Assembly (NCBI RefSeq): GCF_013426205.1
Contig: NC_089428.1
Span: forward strand, 2,666,001 to 2,730,000
DNA from: Metarhizium brunneum
Lineage: Eukaryota > Ascomycota > Sordariomycetes > Hypocreales > Clavicipitaceae
Reading direction: 5' to 3'
DNA: 64,000 bases
A program made the translations under genes and the position numbers. The notes under the pieces were generated by a model. It was not told the DNA's origin. It worked only from the letters and a program-made list of their open reading frames with translations, and made no database searches. Positions 1 to 10,652 of the stretch are shown here, one piece after another. Within the stretch, counting starts at the first letter, position 1, and each line of letters begins with the position of its first letter.

Positions 1-1788
1 TGACATGGGAAGGTATTGACATGTCAAGCTCCGCGCGCAGCTACCGCTCACCAGGCGTTCCACTAATCAAAGATTCGTATTCTTGTCTGCGACTGTAGCA
101 ACGGGATTCGATTTTCCATCACCGACCTCTCCGACCCATTGGCCCGAATACTCAATCCCGTCATAGTATACCGCTCGTCCATCTCCCTCTACGACGCGCA
201 GTTTGACCCCGAGACCGGGGACCAGATCCCCATACCCGAGACTACCATCACCGCCGTGTGCGAAGTCCTCCAACGCTTCATGGTGGTGTGCAAAGACTTT
301 GACGTCCCCGAGGAGCACATCTACCTTGTGGCCACGGAAGCCACCCGCCTGGCCAAGAACTCGGCGCAGCTGCTCCAATCCATCAAAGAAGCCACCGGCA
401 AGAATGTCGAGTTGATTGAAAAGGAAATGGAAGGCCAGATAGGCGCGCTGGGCATTGCAAGTGGCTTCCTGACCATGGAAGGACTCGTCATGGATCTCGG
501 CGGAGGCAGCACCCAGATTACCTGGATCATCAGCCGGCAGGGCCACATCAGGACGAGCACAAACGGGAGTGTTAGCTTTCCATACGGAGCGGCAGCCCTC
601 ACCAAGACGCTCGACGACATCAGGAAGGGAAAGGATGAAAAGGACGCCGACCACGCGGTAGAGCAGCTGCGCAAAGAAATGGTGAGTAATTTCAGGGATG
701 CGTACCAGCGGCTTCAGGTCCCTCAGGCCATGGTGGAGGAGGCGCAGAGAGAAGGCGGATTCCGCATCTATCTCTCTGGAGGTGGCTTCCGAGGATGGGG
801 TTACCTACTTCTGTACCTCAACCAATCCCAAGGAAAACACTATCCCATATCAATCATCAACGGCTACACTGTGGGAAGAGAGCAGTTTGAAGACACAAAG
901 TCGATAGAAAAGGCCGCCAAGGCGGCTCGTGATATATTTCGCATCTCGGATAGAAGACGCTCCCAGGTCCCCGCCGTCGCTTTTCTGGTCAATGTTCTTG
1001 CCGAGGCGATCCCTCTTGGGATCAGGGAAGCGCATTTCTGCCAGGGTGGTGTGCGGGAGGGATACCTGTTCAGACAACTTGCTGCGAGGATCCGAAGAGA
1101 GGCCCCTCTCGAGGTCATCACCAGGAATTTTGCACCGGGATCCAGGCTCCAGATCCAAGAGCTCATCAGGGGAGCCATCCCAAAGCCGTCCAAGGACGCT
1201 ACCAGGAGATTCCCGCCAGACTTTGGCGGCCATGTCATGGAGGCCTTTACCAACGTCATGTACGTCCACATGTTCATGTCGAAAGAGACGGCTTCCACGG
1301 CGGCGCTTTACTCGACGAGCTCCGGGATCCTGGCATCTACGCTTGGCGTGTCTCACCAAGACCGTGCGCGGCTCGCTCTCATGCTGCAAGCTCGGTATCG
1401 CGGGGAACTGCCACCCCGCGAGGTGGAGTTCCGCGATGCCCTCCGGGGCATCATCAGCCCAGAGGATGTCTGGTGGGCTCAGTACCTGGGAAGGGTTGGC
1501 TTTGTTATAACCTGCTTGTATCCCTCGGGCAAGGTGGACCCGGCCAATTTGAAGGTTCTCTTCTCCTCGTCGTGGTCGTCGACCCTGGGGAAAAAGGGAA
1601 CCAAGGAAGGCCTTGTGCTCAAGATTTCTATTCGAAAGGTCAAGCACGACCCGGAGAAGTTGAAGAAGCTTGTGACGGATAACTTGAAAGTAATTGAAAA
1701 GTCAGGGAAGAAGAAGAATTGGGCTGGCAAGGACCAGTCCTGGGGGATGAAAGTTGAAGTGAGGGTAGCTGAGGAACAAATACTGTAG
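1..1788 (+). CDS. RTG2: RTG2-type retrograde regulation protein (Ppx/GppA phosphatase family), 5' truncated by window edge
   Basis: Homolog of fungal retrograde regulation protein 2, an ASKHA-fold Ppx/GppA protein that in yeast signals mitochondrial state to nuclear genes. The window begins inside the gene: bases 1-12 end an exon reading D-M-G-S, intron 13-98 (GTATTG...TGTAG) follows, and the exon from 99 restores the family motif SNGIRFSI. The exon then runs without interruption to TAG at 1786-1788. Visible motifs are the sugar-kinase-like phosphate loops: VMDLGGGSTQ (about nt 490-520) and LSGGGFRGWGYLL (about nt 773-812). The C-terminal third is the fungal RTG2 extension. The first ATG and upstream exon(s) lie outside the window. 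The nucleotide-binding loops are intact, so the protein is probably functional. Family assignment is confident; the signalling role is known from yeast and inferred here. Confidence 0.88.
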
Positions 1789-2000
1789 AGCGACAATTGT
1801 AACCACAGATTTGGTGCTACTTTGGCGATAAAGAAAGACGAAAATTCTGGGCATGTGCGATTGTTCATACGACATTCAGGGTAAGGGTTCCTTGTGATGG
1901 AGGAATGGGCATGAACAGAATCATCTTCTGTACCTGCCTAATCTAGAAATTCTACAGCTAAAGGCTTTGCAACATTTAACCCAGTGGAACGTTCTCCTTA

Positions 2001-2328
2001 TCAAATTTCCTCTTCAATTCTGTGACTGCATTTAGCGTACAGCTCTCGGAGAACATCAAGCGTGTCGTCAATGCTATTCGCCTTGTTCATTATTGCTAAA
2101 ATCTCTCGCCTGGCCCCGAGGCTAAGCATACCTCCAACCCTCCTTTTCATCAAGAGAGCCTCCAACTGTATCAAATCCCTCCGTAGAATGTAGTCTGATG
2201 GCAGTGTTTGGATACAGTGGATCAGCGTGAAGGAATACTTGTCTTCGTCAAGGTCTTCCGCAAACCCTTTCGCAATGAGCATATTCTCCTGAAGCAAGGT
2301 TCTGGTAGTCGTCGCGAGTCTGAAAGAA
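2001..2328 (-). pseudogene. 3' half of a disrupted geranylgeranyl diphosphate synthase-like gene
   Basis: Minus-strand sequence encoding the C-terminal part of a trans-isoprenyl diphosphate synthase. Just inside the transposon junction, in the frame that continues the other half, it reads the second aspartate-rich motif TRDDYQN. After a one-base shift near 2271-2277 it continues with KGFAEDLDEDKYSF and a typical GGPP synthase tail ending at the stop at 2001. The shift leads quickly to a TGA in the original frame, so the gene is broken even without the insertion. The 9 bases 2320-2328 (CTGAAAGAA) are the target duplication of the large element starting at 2329; the matching copy is at 14253-14261. 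Enzymes of this family make C20 prenyl diphosphate for carotenoids, protein prenylation or diterpenes. Which branch this copy served cannot be told. An intact housekeeping GGPP synthase presumably exists elsewhere. Confidence 0.8.
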
Positions 2329-2372
2329 GAGTACATCTATTAGGAGCTGTATGCATGGACGCTGTAACCCAC
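2329..2372. repeat. Left terminal inverted repeat of the DNA transposon
   Basis: Forty-four bases, inverted relative to 14209-14252. The four mismatches are all C/T or G/A, as expected from RIP. Preceded directly by target-duplication copy CTGAAAGAA at 2320-2328. Confidence 0.85.
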
Positions 2373-2389
2373 AGCGCCCCTATAAGATA

Positions 2390-5300
2390 ATACATATATA
2401 TCCCTCTTGCCATGCCCTTATATATAATTTTTATATAATTAAATAAGAATTATAATATTTACTTATTTTCTTATTTTTTTATGTTTTTTTAAGCCTTAAT
2501 TAAGGCTATTATATTATTAATTATTAACCTAAAAATCTTATATTATAAGGTGATTATAATAGATTTTTCTCCCCTTTAATATTATTAATAATATTATTAG
2601 ATTTATTAATATAATTAATTAAGCTTTTTAATATTTTTATTAAGGTTATTTTTACTTTTTTTTAATTATTAAAATAATTACTTTTATCTTTTTTATTAAT
2701 TATTATAATAATTTTATTATATTAATAAGTAAAGCTTATAATATTTTTTAAGAAAGTTATTATAAAAGCTTAAAAATTATTTACTTTTTACTTTTTATGA
2801 TTTTTAATTTTTTTATAATATTTATACCTTTTTATAATAATTTAATTATAAAAATAAAATAGGCTTTATAAAAAAGTTAAGTAGTAATTATTATAAATTA
2901 CTTAGAGGCTATTAGGCTATATATATTTTATTTATATATAATTATAGCTCTTAATAATATTTAATATTATTAAGGCTTTAAAAAGGGATTTTAATAAGGT
3001 AAATTAATTACTTATTTTAATTATAAGTATTTTATTATATAAATATAAACTTTATATAAACTTATTAGATTATTAATATTATATATAATTATAATTAATT
3101 TATTAGGCTAATAATATATTTAATTTATTATTATTATATATTATAATAATTAAGCTTATTAACTAAAATTAATTAAATAAATATTATAGCTATATATAAA
3201 GCTATAAACTTTTTATACTTTTAAGGCCTAAAAAACCCTTATTTTATACTTTATAATATTATTAATAATTATTTTTATTTTTATTAATAGCTTTTTTTAG
3301 TTATAATAATTTATAAGCTTTTATTATAATACTTAAAGCTAAAAATATACTTTATAAAATTAAATTTTATAAGAGCTAACTTTAAGTTATAATTTAAACT
3401 TTTAATAAATATATTAAAAAATAAAAGTATTTTCTTAATATTTTAGGGATTAATAATACTTATAAAACTAATTATTATAGCTTTTATTTTACCTAAATAA
3501 TTATTATTATTAATTAAAATATAATTATAAGTATTATATTTACTTTTTTATTATTAAAAATTATAAAAAGTTATTATTAAATACTTATATTACTTAATAA
3601 GCTTTAAGAAAAGTAAAATAATATTTAAAAACCTTTAATTATTATTATAAATATAAAGCTTATACTAAAAAATACTATAAATAATATTTTCTTAAAATAC
3701 TAATAATAGCTTTATTATTTTTATTTATTTATTATTATTTAGGCTTAAATTAAATAGAATTAATAAGGTAATAAACTATAAATTATAAATAATAAGAAAT
3801 ATTATACTTTTAAAAATAACCTTATAAGGCTATTTAAAGCGTTTAAATAGCTTATAATTACTAATAAATTTAATAACTTTATAAATATTTAAAAATAAAT
3901 AAAAAATATATATTATAAGTATTAAAGCGTTATTATTTATTATATATTTTAATAATAGTTTAATTAAATAAAGTAATAAGCCTTTTATTTTCTCTTAAAT
4001 TATTATTATTTTAATTAGCTAATTAATAATCTAATAAAAGTATTATATTATAATCTTAAAAGCTATTTAATTATAAGTATAAGTAATTTTATTATACTTT
4101 TTTAAGTAATTTATTAAATAATAATAAAATTATATTATAATTATTTTAAAAAAATAGCTTAATAAAAGGTTAAGTAATAAATTAAATATATTAAAAAAAA
4201 GTATTTTATTAGGCTTTTTTATTAAATATTCTTTTAAGCTATTAATTTAATTAATTAATAATATTAGCTTACTTAAATAGCCTAAAAAAGTATAATATAG
4301 CTTTATTTTTATAAAATACTTTATAAATTTTAATAATAATTTATCTTATTATATACTTATCTTATTATTAATTATTAATATTATAACTAAAAGCTTAATA
4401 AAACTATTATTTATTTTTATTAATAGCTTTAAAAGCTTTTAATAAGCTATTAATTAAATTTAATAATAAATAATATAAAAATTATACTTAATATTAACTT
4501 CTAAGATATAAAGAACTTAACCCTTTAAATTCTTAACTTAATTAAGGTTAATTACTTATATAAAGCTTAAAATAACTAAATTAACCTTAAATAATATAAT
4601 TTAATAATAATTTAATTATTATAACTAAATAAATTACCTTAAATAATATAGCTAGCTTTATAATTATAGCTATAATACTTAAATTAATAAGGCTTATAAT
4701 AGCTTAATTTAAGTATTTAAAAAACTCTTATATAAGCTAAAATTAAAGGGTAATTACAGCTAAAAATATAAGGTAATTCTATAAGTAGCTTATAATTATT
4801 AAATAGTTTAAGAAATACTATTAAATTATAATAAAAAAAATAAAAAAAAGGCTAGTTAATCACCAAGACCTACTAATAACACAATTAATAGCTATACCTA
4901 GCTAATTTAATAATAATATATAATTTAAAAAATAATATATATATTATAATACATTAAATTTACTAGCTTAAAAAGTGATTTATAACTTTATATACTAGTA
5001 AAAGTATATATATAATAATAATAATAACTTATAACTATATAAGTTATACCCTAAAAAACTTAGAGTAATTTAATATAATATAAATTAATAAAGTCTTAAC
5101 TTTTATAAAGCTTATTATCTTTCTTATAATTACCTTATTTTACTTTTATATACCTAATTTAAATAAATTACTTTATAAAGTAACTACTTATAAGTTTTTA
5201 GCTTTATATTACTCCCTAAAGTATTATAGCTTACTAATATTAGACTTAGTTAATAGTTAATAATCTAAAAAAGAAACTATAATTATAACTAATATTAAAA

Positions 5301-5525
5301 AAGGTAATAAGCCTAATATAAGTAAATTATTTATTATAATTTTAGGGATTAAAGCTAATAAGCCTAAAAGGGTAATAAAAAGGCTATTATTATAAAGGAT
5401 ATTAATAAGAAAAGAAATATATTATTAAAGGCTAAAAATACTAAAAAAATTAAAAAACTTAATAAAATAGCTAAAAAAGCAAGAAAAAAAGAAAAAATAA
5501 GGGGGAGAATTAAGAAGAATACTAT
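2390..5525. repeat. Extremely AT-rich, RIP-like body of the DNA transposon (left part)
   Basis: About 3.1 kb composed almost entirely of A and T, dominated by TA-rich words such as TTATTA, ATTATA and AAGCTTATAA, with no open frame above about 60 codons. The change from balanced composition to this block is abrupt at about 2390. Massive C:G to T:A conversion of a repeated element (RIP) is the known cause of such blocks in Pezizomycotina. No domain, tRNA or centromere-like feature can be read in it. Confidence 0.85.
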
Positions 5526-5530
5526 AAAGC

Positions 5531-5720
5531 TGTTATGGTCTCAGGCTAGAGCCTAGACCTAGCGATGGTAGCGAGTCTGTATAATGCTAGATTAAACAGT
5601 CACAAGGGACTTATTTAATATGTACCCTTTTGGCTCCACGGTTAATTATAGGGCTCCAGGTAACCCCTAGGACGACTGCGGCTAGCACCCGCGATAGCCT
5701 AATTGGGCTAGTCCGTCACA
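5531..5720. repeat. Left LTR of the TRIM-like element (190 bp)
   Basis: Begins TGTTATGG and ends CCGTCACA. Aligns without gaps to 5815 plus 13632-13820, with only transitions as differences. Confidence 0.85.
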
Positions 5721-5820
5721 TTTAAATAAGTCCTTCACAAGGTCACAGGTTTAAGCTGGGAGCCCAGGCTTATAAGGGAAGGCCCTGGGGGGTGTGAGGT
5801 ACAGAAGGGAGGTATATTAT

Positions 5821-6256
5821 TGTAACGGCTAAGGTTCCCAAGGGATAAACTAGTCGTAGTTTATGTTGGCAGAGCCACTAGGGCAGTCAATCTGAGCAGT
5901 TGGGTGTTACGTTGGTAATAGGTCGTAGACCGTAACCAAGTGATCAGAGTCAAAGAGTTGTAAGCGAGGCTTATTCAATGTAATGATCTGTGTTGAAAGC
6001 TAAGGAGCTAGAGGCTATCTATGAAGCGAATTTGGGGGTCCCTATATACTACGGTTGCTAGTTATCGCGGAGGTGAGCATCCTCGATGCTCACTTCCAAA
6101 CACTGGTGAGCGTTGTGCATGCTCACTTATAATAACTGAGCGTCCTTCCCATTGGTCCTGTCGTGCCGACCAATGTTCCGTGGCCCGTCATGCCTGTGCC
6201 GCCCGGCGGCTCCATGCAGCCGGCCCAACCTGCAGCCTACGTGCTGGGTCGTAACA
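5821..6256 (-). repeat. 3' LTR (in element orientation) of the Gypsy element
   Basis: 436 bp, TGTAACGG...GTAACA on the plus strand, with no difference seen from 13196-13631. Contains two GTGAGC...GCTCAC palindromes at 6073-6093 and 6106-6126. Confidence 0.95.
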
Positions 6257-6384
6257 CGATGTCCCCTCTCCCATGGTCTTGTCCTCAAGACCTAGGCCTT
6301 GTTTCATAAGTAGTTCCTCTGCCCTTTTCTTTTCGTTGGTAAGTTCCTCTTTCTTTTCATCCTTTGTGATGTCCTTCTGACGCC

Positions 6385-7030
6385 ATGTCCAGTCGTACCG
6401 TCGTTCCTCGTACCCGAAAGCGAAAAGATCCCTCGTTGAAGGCTCCTTCTACCTTACGGAACGATCGCTTGGCTGATTCCATTGAATCGTTTGGTTACGA
6501 CGTCATGCCGTGTTCCTTTTGTTCCGCCCGTGGTCTTCGTTGCAAGATGATTGAGCGTTCCTCCAAGTGCGGGGAATGCGTGCGGCGGGGGCGTTCCTGT
6601 GATGCTTCTGGTGTCGCGATTAGCTCGCGTAGGTGTCCTTTTTGTGTGTCACTGTTTTTTGCTAATGAGTGTCCTTGTAGTTGGTCGCATTATTTCCGAA
6701 TCGAAACGTTTGGATCAGGAGGAAGAGAGAGCGGAAGAGCAAATGCTCAAGGCTCAGGCTGAGTTGAATGAAGCGCTGGCCCGTCTAGCGCGACTGCGCC
6801 GCCAAAAGCGGCAGTTGGTTACCAAGGGTCAACAAATGACTCGCTTGGGTCTGCAATCGCTGGATGAGTTGGAGGAGGAGGAGCGTCGCGAATCCGAGGC
6901 TGTTATCGATGCGCAATCTCTAGGCGCTATTGACGTGTTGGATTGGAACGCTGTGTTTGGGGATGCCTTGTTGAATGCTGCTGGTGATACTGCCGTAATA
7001 GGTGCTGGCAATTCTTCAGGTGCTCCGTAG
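6385..7030 (+). CDS. Spliced antisense accessory gene of the Gypsy element: Zn2Cys6-like motif plus coiled coil
   Basis: Opposite to Gag-Pol, between the 3' LTR and Pol. Model: exons 6385-6628 and 6681-7030, with intron 6629-6680 (GTAGGT...TTGTAG, branch GCTAATG), giving 197 residues. The phase is consistent, and the two exons otherwise sit in different frames. Residues about 33-62 contain Cys spaced C-x2-C-x6-C-x8-C-x2-C-x6-C, the spacing of fungal Zn2Cys6 DNA-binding domains, preceded by a basic N-terminus (RTRKRK). Exon 2 begins with an about 80-residue charged coiled-coil region rich in Glu, Ala, Leu and Arg. Similar short proteins with a Cys6 cluster and a coiled coil recur in Sordariomycete genomes as hypothetical proteins (from memory, not searched). 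Transcription would start from or near the plus strand of LTR 5821-6256. Function is unknown; DNA or chromatin binding is a guess from the motif. Confidence 0.7.
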
Positions 7031-10000
7031 GTTCCCATGTGTTTTCCTCGTCTCCATAGCTTTTCCATTTAATGAGATATTGGCGTGTTTTGTTTCTTGT
7101 CCTCATGTCTAAGATCCGTTCTACTTCATATTCCGTTTCGTTCATGACTTCGATGTCTTCTTCTGCTGGTGCATTGTTTGGTGCTTTCTCAAGAAGTGAA
7201 ATGTGTACTATAGGATGATTCCTCATAGTCTTTGGTAATGAAAGTTCGTAGTTGTTTGTCGATATTCTTTTCTTGATAGCGAATGGTCCTAATTTTTTGT
7301 AGTCCAATTTGTCGCTTGGTCGCGTTGTTTTGATGTTTCGTCGGAGTAGGTAGACCATGTCTCCCTCCCCAAAGATTGGTCCCTTCGATCTTTTACGATT
7401 ATGGTATTGTGCCATTCTGTTTCGTACGAATTCCAATTCGTGTCGCATTTCTTCGTGCAATCTCTTCAGTTCATCTGCTTGCAGCATCGCTCGTTCTGCT
7501 TGCGGTCCTTCGCGCTGTGTTCGAAATACTTCGGGATTAAATCCGTAATTGGCGTAGGCTGGTGTTTGCTTTGTCGATTCTGATATCGAGCTATTGTAAG
7601 CCAATTGCGCTGTAGGTAACCATTTAACCCAATCGTCCTGTTGATGATTGATGTAACATCGTAGATACTGTTCAAGCGTCTGGTTCAATCTTTCCGTCTG
7701 TCCATCTGTCTGTGGATGGTATGCGGTGCTTAACTTGTGATTCGTTCCAAGTTGTGCCATAAGTGCTTGCCAAAACTTAGAAGTAAATGTACTTCCTCTG
7801 TCCGATATGATTTCTTCTGGCAGTCCATGGTTACTTGCTATTGTTCGTAAGAACACATATGCAAGTTCTTCTGCATTGCTTGCTTCTCTGTACGGTAAAA
7901 AGTATCCGTATTTTGTGAGTCTATCCGTGACCACGAATATGCTGTCATATTCCACGTTGGTCATTGGTTCTTTTGACATTGGTAGCTTCGTAATATGATC
8001 GAAAGCTATCGATTCCCATGGTCGTGTTGGTACTGGTAATGGTTGCAGTTCTCCGTATGGCTTATGTCGTGAAGCCTTACTTTTTCCGCATTGTATGCAT
8101 TCGTTGACAACCTTTTCGACCATTTTCTTGATTCCTGAGAAATCGTATTGTCGTCGTATCTTATCCAGTGTCTTGCGGATTCCTTGATGTCCGTAGACTG
8201 GATGTTCATGCATTTCTTTGATGCATTCTTCTTGTAATTCTGGTGGTATCCAGATTTTCTCTCCATACATTGGTACTCCTCCTGGGTGGCATGTGCATCC
8301 CGTCGGTACGTCCCCAATGTGTTGTATATTGTCTGTTGCCCATTGGTGTATTTTGCCGTATACTGGGTCTTCTTTCTGTACTTTCAATATGGCATTCAGT
8401 TGTTTCTGCTGGAAATTGCCATTTTTATTGATCTCAAGGAGTGGTCCTGTTGCTGTAGGTACTCCTGTATCGTAGTCGCTTCTTCGACTTAGAGCGTCTG
8501 CTCGTCCGTTCTCGGATCCTTTTCGATGGATGATTTCGTAGTCGAATTCTGAAAGATATTCGGCCCATCGAATTTGTCGTCCATTCAATTGTTGCGTCGT
8601 CGCAAAATGAGAGATGTTCTTATGATCGGTATACACCTTAACTTTGTGTTTGCTTCCCATGAGATAGTGTCTAAATTCCTTGAAAGCATTGATGATTGCT
8701 AGGAATTCTTTGTCGTAGATGGGGTAGTTGAGTTCTGCTCCATGAAGTTTCTTCGAGTAGAACGCAATAGGGTGTAGTTTTCCGTCATCGTCTCTTTGTC
8801 CAACTTGTGCTCCTAGAGCAAAGTCTGATGAGTCGGTTTCTAGTTCCGTTTCTTTTTCTGGGTCGAAGGTTCTCAAAACAGGTTCGGATGTGATGAGTTC
8901 TTTGATCTTGTCAAAGGCACATTGCGCCTCATCGTTCCAATTCCACTGCTTATCCTTCTTGGTGAGTTCATCCAAGGGTGCTGCGATTTCGCCGTAGCTC
9001 TTGATGAATCTCCTGTAATAGTTCGCAAAGCCTCTAAAGCTTTGTATGTCCTTGACATTCTTCGGTGTTGGCCAGTTCCTTACTGCCTCAATCTTTGTCT
9101 TTTCCATTCGTATCTCGTTTGGTCGTATCGTGTGTCCTAGGAAGTCTACTTCCTGGGTATGGAATTTGCTTTTTGCTGGTTCCACTAGTAACTTCGCGTC
9201 TTGTAGCGCTTGTAGTACCTTGTGTACATGTCTTTTGTGGTCTTCCAGGGTTTTTGAGAAGATCAGTATATCGTCCAGATACACTACCACAAAATTGTCC
9301 AAATATTTTCGTAGTACGCTGTTGATCATTCGTTGGAATGTCGCTGGTGCGTTGGTAAGCCCGAATGGCATTACCAGGTATTCGAATAGTCCGAACTTCG
9401 TTCTAAAGGCTGTCTTCCATTCATGGCCTTTCTTTATTCGAATCAAATTGTATGCTCCCTTCAGGTCCAAAGCGGTGAACCAATTCATTCCGTGCAATCG
9501 GTCCCGTAGTTCCGATATTAGTGGCAACGGTGTTCGATCCTTCATGGTAATCGCGTTCAATCGCCGATAGTCCACTACTAACCGCAGTTTCCCGTTTTTC
9601 TTTGGAACAAACATAACTGGGTATCCAGCTTCTGATGTGGATGCTCTGATGTAGCCTTTCGCTAACATCTCGTCGATGTACTCCCGTAGTGTTTCGAGTT
9701 CTCTTGCGTTTAAGTTGTAAATCTTATGGAATGTTGTCGACTTTCCGTCTATCAATTCAATCTGATGATCCCATTGGCTGTGTTCTGGTAATCCGGTTTC
9801 TAATTCTTCTGCGAATAATTTTTCGTATTTCCGGTATTCCTTAGGGATATTCTTGAGTCTTTCTTCTTTCGTTATTGGGCTTTTGTCGTCTTTATCGTTC
9901 TCGTTCCTCTTTTCTCCTTCGAGTTTCTTGTTTGTGTTCGCGAGGTCTTTCCTTAAGGTGGCAATAACCTTTCGGATCTTGGCTTTTGTCTTCTTGTTGC

Positions 10001-10652
10001 TTATTGTTGTTCGTATCCCGGTTTGTAGCGCCGTCGAGGTCGTTACGGTGGATCCAATTGTTTTGACTGCTTTTCTGCCGCTTGTTTGTTGTCGTTGGTC
10101 CTTGGATAACTTGCTTGAAGGTTCTTTTTCTTCAGAACTCTGTTCATGAGCTAAGTTATGACGAAATTTCGTTCTTTCTTCCGAATTCTGCTGATTCTGT
10201 TGGCCTGAAGTCTCGTTCCACTTCAGTTGGCCTGTCCTCCAGTTGATCAGTGGGTTACTCTCCCATAACCATGGGTACCCTAACACTAGGTCGTGTTCCG
10301 ATACGTCCATAACATCGAGTTGAATCACTTCTGAATGACTTTGAATCTGTACTTCGAGATGATCAGTCTCTTGGTTAATGATTCCGTCATTATAGGCAAA
10401 AAGTTTTCCTTCGATATCAGTTAACTCGTATGGTGCCTCTTTGTGTTTCCACGGTAGTTGGTAACGATTCACAACTCTGGGTGAGATATAGTTGCCCATC
10501 GCGCCACTGTCCACAAGTATGCGAACGCGATGTCCCATGACTTCGGCGTCTAATACCATTTTGTCGCTTCGTCCGTTCTGGGTTGCGTTGAGGGTCATTA
10601 GCGTCTTTCTTTTCATGCCAGCCTGTAGCCCTTTTACAGATGGCGTGCCTCG
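6927..10652 (-). CDS. Pol polyprotein: protease, reverse transcriptase, RNase H, integrase, chromodomain
   Basis: About 1,241 residues after the frameshift. The order is that of Ty3/Gypsy. The aspartic protease has a DSGA active site (about nt 10500-10511). The reverse transcriptase contains the YLDD box (9270-9281). RNase H starts near ELETDSSDFALG and contains YTDHKN. The integrase has a Zn-binding H...H...C-x2-C head (HEHPVYGHQG...CIQCGK) and the DDE catalytic residues in FDHITKLP, IISDRGSTF and HPQTDGQTERLNQ. The C-terminal tail carries a chromodomain (YEVERILD...YLIKWKSYGDEENTWEP, about nt 7140-6985), which in chromoviruses targets integration to heterochromatin; that agrees with its position inside AT-rich DNA. 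There is no internal stop. Its last 34 codons overlap the antisense gene at 6385-7030. Confidence 0.95.
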   Translation of the reverse strand, partial: RGTPSVKGLQAGMKRKTLMTLNATQNGRSDKMVLDAEVMGHRVRILVDSGAMGNYISPRVVNRYQLPWKHKEAPYELTDIEGKLFAYNDGIINQETDHLEVQIQSHSEVIQLDVMDVSEHDLVLGYPWLWESNPLINWRTGQLKWNETSGQQNQQNSEERTKFRHNLAHEQSSEEKEPSSKLSKDQRQQTSGRKAVKTIGSTVTTSTALQTGIRTTISNKKTKAKIRKVIATLRKDLANTNKKLEGEKRNENDKDDKSPITKEERLKNIPKEYRKYEKLFAEELETGLPEHSQWDHQIELIDGKSTTFHKIYNLNARELETLREYIDEMLAKGYIRASTSEAGYPVMFVPKKNGKLRLVVDYRRLNAITMKDRTPLPLISELRDRLHGMNWFTALDLKGAYNLIRIKKGHEWKTAFRTKFGLFEYLVMPFGLTNAPATFQRMINSVLRKYLDNFVVVYLDDILIFSKTLEDHKRHVHKVLQALQDAKLLVEPAKSKFHTQEVDFLGHTIRPNEIRMEKTKIEAVRNWPTPKNVKDIQSFRGFANYYRRFIKSYGEIAAPLDELTKKDKQWNWNDEAQCAFDKIKELITSEPVLRTFDPEKETELETDSSDFALGAQVGQRDDDGKLHPIAFYSKKLHGAELNYPIYDKEFLAIINAFKEFRHYLMGSKHKVKVYTDHKNISHFATTQQLNGRQIRWAEYLSEFDYEIIHRKGSENGRADALSRRSDYDTGVPTATGPLLEINKNGNFQQKQLNAILKVQKEDPVYGKIHQWATDNIQHIGDVPTGCTCHPGGVPMYGEKIWIPPELQEECIKEMHEHPVYGHQGIRKTLDKIRRQYDFSGIKKMVEKVVNECIQCGKSKASRHKPYGELQPLPVPTRPWESIAFDHITKLPMSKEPMTNVEYDSIFVVTDRLTKYGYFLPYREASNAEELAYVFLRTIASNHGLPEEIISDRGSTFTSKFWQALMAQLGTNHKLSTAYHPQTDGQTERLNQTLEQYLRCYINHQQDDWVKWLPTAQLAYNSSISESTKQTPAYANYGFNPEVFRTQREGPQAERAMLQADELKRLHEEMRHELEFVRNRMAQYHNRKRSKGPIFGEGDMVYLLRRNIKTTRPSDKLDYKKLGPFAIKKRISTNNYELSLPKTMRNHPIVHISLLEKAPNNAPAEEDIEVMNETEYEVERILDMRTRNKTRQYLIKWKSYGDEENTWEPTEHLKNCQHLLRQYHQQHSTRHPQTQRSNPTRQ

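Noticed and set aside
5721..5814. tRNA-like sequence in the TRIM interior (AGGTTTAAGCTGGG resembling a B box)
   Set aside because: No matching A box or foldable cloverleaf; the self-complementary primer site explains the region better.
6021..6254. 77-codon frame in the left LTR, repeated at 13396-13629
   Set aside because: Present twice only because the LTRs are identical; no domain or splice context.
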